Origin: Chryseobacterium gilvum
GTDB lineage: Bacteria > Bacteroidota > Bacteroidia > Flavobacteriales > Weeksellaceae
DNA: 58,530 bases
Reading direction: 5' to 3'
NCBI RefSeq assembly: GCF_025628965.1
Contig: NZ_JAOTEN010000006.1
Span: 1-58,530 of the forward strand
Shown: positions 39,734-47,306 of the stretch, in pieces
Numbering within the stretch: the first letter of the stretch is position 1
How the letters are laid out: each line of letters starts with the position of its first letter
Program-made: the position numbers and the translations under genes
Notes under the pieces: generated by a model
Told to the model about the DNA's origin: nothing
What the model saw: the letters and a program-made list of their open reading frames with translations, nothing else
The model's database searches: none

Positions 39734-41017
39734 ATGAAAAAGATATTTATATTATCAGGGATGTTATTTACATTTTCTCTGCAGGCTCAGTTTTCTGTTA
39801 CAATCCAGTCTCCGGCAGATTTTAGAGAGCAAGAAGCAATTTTATATACCCTTAATGGTTCCAAAGATATTATAGTTACAAAAGAACAAAGTAAAAGCAA
39901 TACATGGACTTTTAAATATCCCAAAAGTTATGAAGGGATGATGAAGGTTTTCTTTCCTAATACCAATAACACACTTAGCTTTATTTCAGAAAATAAGAAT
40001 GTAAATATTAAGCTTGAAACTGAAAATAATAAAGTAAAAAATGTAATCTATCTTGATGAAGCCAATGAATTGATGAATAGCATTCAGGAATCTTCTCAAA
40101 AGAAAGAATTGATTTTGCCCGCTTTATCACAAATTAAAGAATACTATAAAGATAATACAGATTTTGGGAAAGCACTGATTGCAGAAATGGGAAGATTATC
40201 GGGGAATAATGTGATCAATCAATCGCAGCACCCTTTTATTTATTACTATAATACCAATTACAGCAAGTTTTTGTCTAATGATAATTCCAAAAAAGTTACT
40301 CAGGATGAAATTATTAATTTATTTGATAAATCCGGTGATATGTTGGAAACCTCATCGTTAGTAAGACCAATTTTAGTAGCGTACCTGAATACTGGCGGAA
40401 ATACCAACGTAGGAGAATCTGTAGATAAGCTGATTAATACTTTGAAAGTAGAAACCCCGCGGGGACAGACCGTTTTATCAGAATTAATTGATATTTTTGA
40501 TATTTATGAGATGCCAGAGTATAAAAATAAATACCTATCTCTGGCAAAAAATCTCAAATGTACCATAACAGATAGATTGGCATCAACTCTTAAATCTAAT
40601 GCAAACGTTGAGCTGGGCGCTGTTTTTCCTAATTATAAATTTCATTCTGCAGTAAACACAACAGTAAAATCAATTTCTGATGTAAAAGCAGACCAAAAAG
40701 TAATCGTATTCTGGTCATCAACCTGTTCCCATTGCGAAAATGAATTGCCGAAACTTTTGGAAAAATATTCAGAAATAAAAGCAAAAAATATACAGATTAT
40801 CGGTCTTTCATTGGATACTGATAAAGAGTCTTATACCAGAAAGATCGCAGCCTTTCCTTGGATCAATGATTCTGAACTGAAAGGATGGAATAGTTCTTAT
40901 GCGGAAACGTATAATATTCATGCTACACCTACTTATTTTATTTTGGATGCTAACAATAAGATTGTCAGTAAACCAGACCATGTAGGAGACGTTTTGAACT
41001 ATTTAAAGATTAAATAA
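39734..41017 (+). CDS. Exported TlpA-like thiol-disulfide oxidoreductase
   Basis: 427 residues. A signal peptide (FSLQAQ end), a long N-terminal region of about 290 residues without known motifs, and a C-terminal thioredoxin domain with the active site WSSTCSHCENELPKLL (Cys-Ser-His-Cys), the cis-Pro region HATPTYFILDA and IIGLSLDTDKESY. It acts on protein thiols in the periplasm, possibly for the exported partner proteins encoded upstream. A near -7 sequence TATTTTTA and the preceding terminator leave a very short leader. Confidence 0.88.
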   Translation: MKKIFILSGMLFTFSLQAQFSVTIQSPADFREQEAILYTLNGSKDIIVTKEQSKSNTWTFKYPKSYEGMMKVFFPNTNNTLSFISENKNVNIKLETENNKVKNVIYLDEANELMNSIQESSQKKELILPALSQIKEYYKDNTDFGKALIAEMGRLSGNNVINQSQHPFIYYYNTNYSKFLSNDNSKKVTQDEIINLFDKSGDMLETSSLVRPILVAYLNTGGNTNVGESVDKLINTLKVETPRGQTVLSELIDIFDIYEMPEYKNKYLSLAKNLKCTITDRLASTLKSNANVELGAVFPNYKFHSAVNTTVKSISDVKADQKVIVFWSSTCSHCENELPKLLEKYSEIKAKNIQIIGLSLDTDKESYTRKIAAFPWINDSELKGWNSSYAETYNIHATPTYFILDANNKIVSKPDHVGDVLNYLKIK

Positions 41018-41018
41018 T

Positions 41019-41049
41019 TTTGGTGTTTTACAAATATTTTATATATTTG
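41019..41049 (+). promoter_or_regulatory. tRNA-Met promoter TTTG-N19-TATATTTG
   Basis: TTTG at 41019-41022 and TATATTTG at 41042-41049 are exact matches to the two Bacteroidota elements with the best spacing (19 bases). The tRNA starts 13 bases later. Confidence 0.85.
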
Positions 41050-41061
41050 CACCACCAAAAA

Positions 41062-41135
41062 GGCGAGGTAGCTCAGTTGGTTAGAGCGCAGGATTCATAA
41101 CCCTGAGGTCACGGGTTCAATTCCCGTCTTCGCTA
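41062..41135 (+). tRNA. tRNA-Met (CAT anticodon)
   Basis: A complete cloverleaf: acceptor GGCGAGG/CTTCGCT (two G-U pairs), U8-A9, D-arm GCTC/GAGC, anticodon stem CAGGA/CCCTG around TTCATAA, T-arm ACGGG/CCCGT with TTCAATT, and discriminator A. CCA is not encoded. It lacks the initiator C1:A72 mismatch, so it is an elongator tRNA-Met or, less likely, tRNA-Ile with a modified C34. Confidence 0.93.
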
Positions 41136-41143
41136 CAAATCAG

Positions 41144-41178
41144 ACGATGTATCAATTAAGATACATCGTTTTTTTTTA
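41144..41178 (+). terminator. Terminator after tRNA-Met
   Basis: Ten-base arms ACGATGTATC / GATACATCGT, six-base loop, then a run of T. Confidence 0.9.
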
Positions 41179-41734
41179 TCTTAAAATTAAAACAGGACCT
41201 ATCTGTAAAAATATAAAATCTAGAAACTGTGCTTCAGATTTGGTATAAATAGTGAAGTACTTATTACGATTATCTAATTTTCTAATTGTAAAAGTTAAGA
41301 TGATTTTTATATACTAATAATTCTTTTAAGAGTGACTTTTGTTCTCATATATATTTTTTTCAACAGCCAATTATTAGTTTTTATTATTATATATCTCTAT
41401 AAGTTTACTAAACTAAGACGATTTTGAAATTAATTAATAAACCATATTTTAAAATTAAAACAAATTGTTAAAATATTTTAAAAAGTATTTTATTTAACAG
41501 TAAATTTTTATAATTATAGATAATTAATTAAATATCAATTATGAGTGCTATATCTCTAATGATTTAAGATTTTAATAAATATGTATGTTCTATTTTATAC
41601 ATTTGATACAATATAGTAAATCAACAATTAGGGAATAATATTTAATTTAAAATATGAATATCATAAAGTTTTCTTAAAATTAAAATAATTCACTTATTGA
41701 TATCTGATTTTAAAAATAATATTGTATTTTTACA
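41179..41734. other. AT-rich gene desert
   Basis: About 560 bases with no coding frame that can be supported, no tRNA and no strong hairpin. The sequence is mostly A and T with runs such as TTAATTAATAAACC. It separates tRNA-Met from the candidate small RNA. Confidence 0.6.
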
Positions 41735-41827
41735 TAGCCTTGAATGAGGGAACAAGTCAAGGTAATAAATTTTTTTTCATCATTTGTGTTTTTAGAATCG
41801 TATCGCCTGATACGATTCTTTTTTTTT
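41735..41827 (+). ncRNA. Candidate small RNA ending in an intrinsic terminator
   Basis: The 3' end is a strong plus-strand terminator: AGAATCGTATC / GATACGATTCT with loop GCCT (41794-41819), A-rich before and nine T after. No plus-strand gene precedes it for 600 bases, since tRNA-Met has its own terminator. Upstream lies a second structure, CCTTGA / TCAAGG (about 41738-41762) around ATGAGGGAACAAG, and an -7-like TATTTTTA at 41725-41732. Together these outline a transcript of about 85-90 bases. The 5' end is estimated, and expression is not shown. Confidence 0.5.
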
Positions 41828-42881
41828 ACTTTTCGTATTTTACCAAAAGCTCCACAAAATATGAATAGGTTACAGAACCTTCCTGCTGATTGGTCTTTAA
41901 AAAGAGATTGTTCGTAAACCCGAAAAAATGATCAAGCCAGCCTTGATGTTCCAAAAGAAATCTTTTTTCAAAAGCCCTGTCTCTTTTCATTGCAGCAGAG
42001 TACTTTTCTAAGACAGCTTTTACGAAATCTTCATCTTCATATACGATCGAGTTTAAAAGACTTTTTAAAACAAAATATTCTGTACTGTATTTGAGATCTG
42101 GGTTTCCGGAATTTTTCCCAGCAAGATATCCGATGAAGTTGGCTTCCTGTTCGCGTGCAAAACCAAGTTGATGAGCGCTTTCATGAGCCAGAGTAAAAGG
42201 AAGATAAGAAGACGGCAATCTGCTATTATATTGGGCTTCTGCGGTAAAAGGATTGTAGTATCCCAAGATGCCTGTAAAGCTCATCACATCTTTAAAAAGA
42301 CTTGGTTTAAAAGAATTCAAATGATCATTTTTCTTATTGGTAATAAAGGCAGGAAGTTTGTTTTGCTCTTTAAGAATTTCGTTTTCGATAGATGTAATAT
42401 CACCGATTCTAAAAACGCCATCAGAATTTTCTTTTACCAGCTCTCTGGAATTTTTACATTTTTCAAGATAGTGTAGAGCTAAGTCTTTTCTGTCATTCAG
42501 TGTGATTTTTCCTTTTGGCAGTTTATCAATAATCGGGTTCTGAAAATAGAGCATGCCCCAAAAAATCTGATACGAAAAATAAATAATATTCATCATAATC
42601 AAAAGTCTTATAAAAGCATTATGACGGCTCTTTTTTTTGAAACAGGTAACGATACAATGAATAATGACTGCAATTAAGATGATATATAAAAGGTCTCCAA
42701 ATGAAAAGGGAATCCACGAAAACAGAATCTGGTGAAATTTTTTCTGCATTTCAAAAAAGCTTTCAAATGCACCAACAGCGGTTTCCGATTTGGAAAGTAA
42801 CAGGAATAAAAGAAATTGGACAACCAAAACAGCTGCCCAAAATCTCTTCTTATGATATATTTTTAAAGTATTAGTGCGCAC
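41826..42881 (-). CDS. DUF3810 family membrane protease-like protein
   Basis: 351 residues when started at GTG 42881, which overlaps the transporter stop by 11 bases. An ATG at 42953 would overlap the transporter gene by 83 bases, so it is less likely. Three or more hydrophobic helices in the first 130 residues (VVQFLLFLLLS, FGDLLYIILIAVIIHCIVTCF, LLIMMNIIYFSYQIFW), then a soluble domain with FTLAHESAHQLGFAREQEANFIGYLAG. HESAH plus the downstream Glu resembles a zinc peptidase site (HExxH). The family is DUF3810; no substrate is known. Confidence 0.82.
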   Translation of the reverse strand: MRTNTLKIYHKKRFWAAVLVVQFLLFLLLSKSETAVGAFESFFEMQKKFHQILFSWIPFSFGDLLYIILIAVIIHCIVTCFKKKSRHNAFIRLLIMMNIIYFSYQIFWGMLYFQNPIIDKLPKGKITLNDRKDLALHYLEKCKNSRELVKENSDGVFRIGDITSIENEILKEQNKLPAFITNKKNDHLNSFKPSLFKDVMSFTGILGYYNPFTAEAQYNSRLPSSYLPFTLAHESAHQLGFAREQEANFIGYLAGKNSGNPDLKYSTEYFVLKSLLNSIVYEDEDFVKAVLEKYSAAMKRDRAFEKRFLLEHQGWLDHFFGFTNNLFLKTNQQEGSVTYSYFVELLVKYEK

Positions 42882-44634
42882 TTGATTCTGTTTCTCCCAT
42901 CTGAATTCCTTGTTTTTTAAGGATTTTCGGAGTTGCAAATCCATAAAATGCAAGATATATAAAACAGATAATAGGAATTACGTACGAAAAATGCGTCCAG
43001 GTAATACCCATAATACCTCCAGGGCTGGCTTTGTCAAAATCACAGATCCATCCCTGAATAAGCGGAATAATACCTCCTCCTAAAATCATCATAACGAGGA
43101 ACGAGGAAGCTTTTCCGGTATTTTTTCCGAGTCCTGCGATTGCAAGGTCGAAGATCGAAGGCCACATAATGGAACAGAATAATCCGCCTGAGATAAAGAA
43201 GTACTTTGCAATCTCCTTATCGGGATAGATTAATCCTAAAATCATCATTACAACACCTGCAACTCCGAAAATCATTAACGTTTTTCCCGCATTTTTCCCG
43301 CCGATAAAACTCATGATGATAAAAGCGATAATCCAGAATGCATAAATGTAGAATGCCGAAACATCTTTACCGCTTAAAGTATTAGCCAATATGATAATGC
43401 CAAATGCAATAAAAGGAACTACAAATTTTAGCACCATATTGGTAGATTTAGAAATATTAAAAACATTAATTCCTCCATTCCATCTGCCAATCATTAAACT
43501 TCCCCAATATAAAGACACGAACGGAGCAATGTTATGTTCTAAAACACCTCCGAATTCTTTGGTGTGGAGTAATGCGGGAAGATTACTGATAATAGAAACT
43601 TCCACGCCTACGTAAATGAAAATTGCAAGCATCCCTAAATATAGCTGTGGGTATTTGAAGATGCTGAACTTTGCGCTGCCTTCTTCAATCTGGGCTTCTT
43701 CTTCTTTGGCAGGATCTTCAATTTTTGAAAATAACATGAAAACTGCTACCAAAATAAAGGCGATACCCAATACGATAAATGGTGTTTTTACCAGTTTTAA
43801 ATTGTCTTTTACAAATTCTAAAGGATAAGTAATATTGGTAGATCTTTGTTTGATCTCACCAAGTTTTGAGGAATATGCTTCAACTTGTGAATCGTTTGCT
43901 TCTGTATTTTGACTGATGGAATTGATCTGGGTATCAAGGTCAGCAATATTTTTTTCTACGGTAGCGATGACTTCATTTACTTTTGCAGGGTCATCTTCGC
44001 GGTCTTTTTTTAGTTCAATAATGTTTTTAGTAAGCTCATTTTTATGAGTCTGATATTCATTTTTTACAATTTCTATCTTTGTGAGGTTTTGATTTTTAGG
44101 AGCAGAATCTTCTTTATTTCCCATTCCGAAAAGGGCAATTCCCACAAGAATCGGTCCTATTGTCGTTCCCAGAGAGTTAATGCCTCCGGCTAAGGTTAGA
44201 CGGTGTGCTCCTGTTTGCGGGCTTCCCATTTTAATTGCAAGAGGATTGGCAACGATCTGCTGTACAGAAAATCCTAATCCTACAATAAATAATGCCGCCA
44301 GAAAAAACCAAAAGTTGGCTGCTGAAGCTGCAGGCACGAAAAGAAATGCTCCTAATGCAGATAAAACAAGTCCCACTGCAAGCGTTTTTTTATAGCCGAA
44401 TTTCTGAAGAATATCGCTTTTAAGAGAAATAACAAAAAATATAACAGAACCGATAAAATAGGCGACATAAAATGCCCATGCAACCAGCTGACTTTGAACC
44501 TGTGAAAGCACAAACCATTTTTTGAATACTGGGATTAAAATATCATTACTTGCGGCGACAAATCCCCAAAAAAAGAAAACTACAATTAAGGATAAAAATT
44601 GAGACCATTTGGTCTGTTGCTGGTTCGAGTCCAT
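42871..44634 (-). CDS. FucP-type sugar MFS transporter with a central coiled-coil insert
   Basis: 587 residues with 12 predicted membrane helices. The first block FFFWGFVAASNDILIPVFKKWF and the AFYVAYFIGSVIFF helix fit the FucP/glucose-galactose branch, whose members are usually 420-450 residues. An extra segment of about 100 residues between helices 6 and 7 (about 175-290) is charged and helical: YQTHKNELTKNIIELKKDR and NEVIATVEKNIADLDTQINS. It would lie on the cytoplasmic side. It probably imports a monosaccharide by proton symport. Exact -7 element TATATTTG lies 24 bases upstream on this strand. Confidence 0.88.
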   Translation of the reverse strand: MDSNQQQTKWSQFLSLIVVFFFWGFVAASNDILIPVFKKWFVLSQVQSQLVAWAFYVAYFIGSVIFFVISLKSDILQKFGYKKTLAVGLVLSALGAFLFVPAASAANFWFFLAALFIVGLGFSVQQIVANPLAIKMGSPQTGAHRLTLAGGINSLGTTIGPILVGIALFGMGNKEDSAPKNQNLTKIEIVKNEYQTHKNELTKNIIELKKDREDDPAKVNEVIATVEKNIADLDTQINSISQNTEANDSQVEAYSSKLGEIKQRSTNITYPLEFVKDNLKLVKTPFIVLGIAFILVAVFMLFSKIEDPAKEEEAQIEEGSAKFSIFKYPQLYLGMLAIFIYVGVEVSIISNLPALLHTKEFGGVLEHNIAPFVSLYWGSLMIGRWNGGINVFNISKSTNMVLKFVVPFIAFGIIILANTLSGKDVSAFYIYAFWIIAFIIMSFIGGKNAGKTLMIFGVAGVVMMILGLIYPDKEIAKYFFISGGLFCSIMWPSIFDLAIAGLGKNTGKASSFLVMMILGGGIIPLIQGWICDFDKASPGGIMGITWTHFSYVIPIICFIYLAFYGFATPKILKKQGIQMGETESSAH

Positions 44635-44657
44635 ATTAGTTATATAATTAATTAAAA

Positions 44658-44665
44658 CAAATATA
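44658..44665 (-). promoter_or_regulatory. -7 promoter element TATATTTG for the transporter gene
   Basis: The plus-strand text CAAATATA at 44658-44665 is TATATTTG on the minus strand, 23 bases before the ATG at 44634. It lies in the gap after plsC. Confidence 0.6.
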
Positions 44666-44679
44666 AATTATTTCTTTGA

Positions 44680-45405
44680 TTAACCGTGTTCTGTTAATGT
44701 TTTTTTTATTGTCTCAAAAGCAGACTGCTTCAGATCTTTTGGAGAGTCATTAGGTTCTAAGATATCATTAAAATATACTTTAACTTTCCCGGGGTAGCCT
44801 TTTGAATTGTCAAACGGGAACATTTCCTTTAAGCCAATGAAAGTAAAAACGGCAATAGGAGACTGATGTTTGGAAGCCAGCGTGAAAGCACCGTCTTTAA
44901 AATCATCAAGTACAACGGAAGTGTCATCCGGAACGCCGCCTTCCGGGAAGATAACAATACTGTTGCCTTCTTCCATTTTTTCGGCGCATCTTCGGTACAC
45001 ATCTGCGCGGCTTCTTGGGCTGCTCCGGTCTACCATCACGCATATTCTTTTATAGATCGTTCCGAAAATAGGAATTTTCATAAGTTCTTTTTTACCAACA
45101 TAGCAAAGCGGATGATTGGGAAAAAGAATGCACGGAAGCATAATATCCATGATAGATGTATGATTGGATATCACGACATACTGCGTGTTTTTATCTATTT
45201 TTTTATCCGTAAGATTCGTAAGCTCATATCTCAAACCCATTCCGTAGAATACTCCGTAACACCAGATTCTTATAAAAATACAGGCGTACTTATAGGTCTT
45301 CTTTTTAAAAGATAAGAGGTATACAGGCAGCCCCAGAATGATTGTTAATACAAATGCAAGGATGATCAGCCAGAATCTCCAGAGATAATTTAAAATTTTT
45401 ACCAC
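44680..45405 (-). CDS. plsC: 1-acyl-sn-glycerol-3-phosphate acyltransferase
   Basis: 241 residues. The HX4D motif is in VVISNHTSIMDIMLP, the second motif in IFPEGGVPDD, and GTIYKRICVMVDRSSPRSR in the third position. Two N-terminal hydrophobic helices anchor it to the inner membrane. It adds the second acyl chain during phospholipid synthesis. The GtrA gene ends three bases before its start, so the two are coupled. Confidence 0.92.
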   Translation of the reverse strand: MVKILNYLWRFWLIILAFVLTIILGLPVYLLSFKKKTYKYACIFIRIWCYGVFYGMGLRYELTNLTDKKIDKNTQYVVISNHTSIMDIMLPCILFPNHPLCYVGKKELMKIPIFGTIYKRICVMVDRSSPRSRADVYRRCAEKMEEGNSIVIFPEGGVPDDTSVVLDDFKDGAFTLASKHQSPIAVFTFIGLKEMFPFDNSKGYPGKVKVYFNDILEPNDSPKDLKQSAFETIKKTLTEHG

Positions 45406-45408
45406 AGA

Positions 45409-45867
45409 TTAACCATTAAAAATTACTTTTTTCTTCACCGAATAATTGAGAATCGAGACCAGCAGAATTGCACAGATTTTACTGATCATTTCCGGACTCA
45501 AGGTATAAAAAATTAAATCAATATTGTCTTTAAACACAAAACTGTAAAAGATCTGGAAAAAAACAAGGCTTAATAGAGTTGAAACAAATGAGACCGCCAT
45601 AAAGTAAAGAAATTCCTTTCGCTTAGAATGCTTTCCGCGTTCGAATACGAACCAGATGCTCAGAAAGTAATTGGAAATGATACCACAAAGTGTAGAAAGA
45701 ATATTACTCAGCGGGTAATGAATACCGTGAAAGTTTTGCTCTCTATACAAAATCTGTGGAAGATGGGTGCTGAACATTTTAAAACTTCCTATCTCAACAA
45801 CCGCGCTCAGTCCTCCCGCGATAATAAAAAACAAAACCTGTTTCTGGCGTAATAGTGCTTCTTTCAT
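45409..45867 (-). CDS. GtrA family membrane protein
   Basis: 152 residues with four hydrophobic helices. The first helix follows KEALLRQKQVLFFIIAGGLSAVVEIG, typical of GtrA proteins that help move polyprenyl-linked sugars across the inner membrane; the end IAKLLAILLVSILNYSVKKKVIF is present in variant form (SKICAILLVSILNYSVKKKVIF). It is three bases ahead of plsC. Exact -7 element at 45884-45891 on this strand. Confidence 0.85.
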   Translation of the reverse strand: MKEALLRQKQVLFFIIAGGLSAVVEIGSFKMFSTHLPQILYREQNFHGIHYPLSNILSTLCGIISNYFLSIWFVFERGKHSKRKEFLYFMAVSFVSTLLSLVFFQIFYSFVFKDNIDLIFYTLSPEMISKICAILLVSILNYSVKKKVIFNG

Positions 45868-45883
45868 CTATATTAGTAATACG

Positions 45884-45891
45884 CAAATTTA
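45884..45891 (-). promoter_or_regulatory. -7 promoter element TAAATTTG
   Basis: The plus-strand text CAAATTTA is TAAATTTG on the minus strand, 16 bases before the gtrA-type ATG at 45867. Confidence 0.6.
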
Positions 45892-46094
45892 TAACTATAT
45901 GTTAAACAGTGAAAAAAGATGTTAAAGTTTTTTTTTAAATAAAAAATATTTCTAAATTTAATTTTCATAACGAAAGACACAATACCTGATAATAAATTCA
46001 TTTTCAACTTTTTCTGTGAATGGTTTTTCTATCTTGTAATACCCTGCATAGGAATTATTGCTCATATTATTACATTAAATAATCTACTATTTGT

Positions 46095-46358
46095 ATGAAA
46101 TCTCAAAACAAGTACAGGAAATTTCAGCTTCAGCAAAAAAATATCGAAGCACTGGAAAAAGAAAATTCTCGGTTCAAAAGAGTGTATTCAGAGTACGAAA
46201 ATATGTCTGATGAGTTATGGAATCTGGAAAATACAGAAGGAACTCCCATTCCCGATGATTTCATCAACGCCATGATGGTGCAGACTTCATATCTTGAGAA
46301 AGAGATTGAAGACTGGCTTCTGCAGTTCAGCGAAAATAAAAACGAAATCAAAAGCTAA
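46095..46358 (+). CDS. Small coiled-coil protein of unknown function
   Basis: 87 residues, highly charged, no signal peptide. Residues 5-40 form a likely coiled coil (KFQLQQKNIEALEKENSRFK). TPIPDDFINAMMVQTSYLEKEIEDW suggests a second helix pair. The pattern NTEGTPIPDDF is seen in small Bacteroidota proteins of unknown role. It sits between genes on both strands and is not linked to a clear operon. Confidence 0.68.
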   Translation: MKSQNKYRKFQLQQKNIEALEKENSRFKRVYSEYENMSDELWNLENTEGTPIPDDFINAMMVQTSYLEKEIEDWLLQFSENKNEIKS

Positions 46359-46444
46359 CTTAAATCATAAACATAGCATCTCTATCTGTTTTTAAAGCCT
46401 GTTTAAAGATTAATTCATAATTTAGCAGTCTTAAAATACAAAGT

Positions 46445-47296
46445 ATGGTGGCTATTGTTGATAGTGGTTCTACAAAATCTGATTGGGTAATTTTAGACGA
46501 ATTTAAAAATGTTTTCCTTAAAACTGAGACCATTGGTTTTAATCCTAATTTTATCAATATAGAGCTTATTGTTCCCGAGATTGAAAAAAACAAAAGCCTG
46601 CTTTCGGTAAAAAATTCGATTACCAAAATCTTTTTTTATGGATCAGGATGCGGTGTTGAGAAAAACCGTGAAAGAATCGAGGAAGAGGTAGGTAAAGTGT
46701 TTAACAATGCATCTATTATTGTAAAAGAAGATCTCATGGCTGCAGCGTATGCCGCCTACAACGGGAAACCTGCAATCGTATGTATCTTAGGAACAGGCTC
46801 CAATTCCTGCTATTTTGACGGAAAAGATATAAAAATAAAACTCCCTTCTTTAGGTTTCCTCATGGGAGATGAAGGTAGCGGAAGCGCTATCGGGAAACAG
46901 CTGGTCCGCAGATTTTTTATGCAGAAACTTCCTCACGATCTTCATACGGAGTTTGAAAATACTTATCATCTTACCATAGATGTGGCGCTGCAGAATATGT
47001 ATCACTCATCAAGGCCAAATGCGTTCTTGGCAGATTTTAATAAATTTGTTGTCGAACGAAAACATCACACATATTTTGAGAAAATGGTGTCCGAAGAGAT
47101 GAAAAGCTTCTTCGAATATCAGGTTCTTCCGTATGAAGAATCAAAAAAATCCGAAATTAATTTTATCGGGTCTATCGCTTATTATTACGAAAATATTCTC
47201 CGTTCTGTCGCTTCAGAACTTCAGTTAAATGTGGGACATGTTGTACAAAAACCTATCGAAAGTTTAGTCAGCTACCATATTAAATATATACTATAA
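46445..47296 (+). CDS. BadF/BadG-type ATPase, N-acetylglucosamine kinase-like
   Basis: 283 residues of the ASKHA superfamily. The first phosphate loop is VAIVDSGSTKSDWVI, the second ILGTGSNSCYFDG, and the adenosine motif GSIAYYYENILRSVA. This branch includes N-acetylglucosamine kinases and relatives that phosphorylate cell-wall sugars. It is 10 bases ahead of the malic enzyme gene and could be co-transcribed with it. The true substrate is not determined by the sequence. Confidence 0.87.
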   Translation: MVAIVDSGSTKSDWVILDEFKNVFLKTETIGFNPNFINIELIVPEIEKNKSLLSVKNSITKIFFYGSGCGVEKNRERIEEEVGKVFNNASIIVKEDLMAAAYAAYNGKPAIVCILGTGSNSCYFDGKDIKIKLPSLGFLMGDEGSGSAIGKQLVRRFFMQKLPHDLHTEFENTYHLTIDVALQNMYHSSRPNAFLADFNKFVVERKHHTYFEKMVSEEMKSFFEYQVLPYEESKKSEINFIGSIAYYYENILRSVASELQLNVGHVVQKPIESLVSYHIKYIL

Positions 47297-47306
47297 AAAT
47301 AATTCT

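Noticed and set aside
41748..41825. Small peptide gene in the small-RNA region
   Set aside because: The frame from ATG 41748 runs through the terminator into poly-Phe and has no conserved look; a non-coding transcript fits better.
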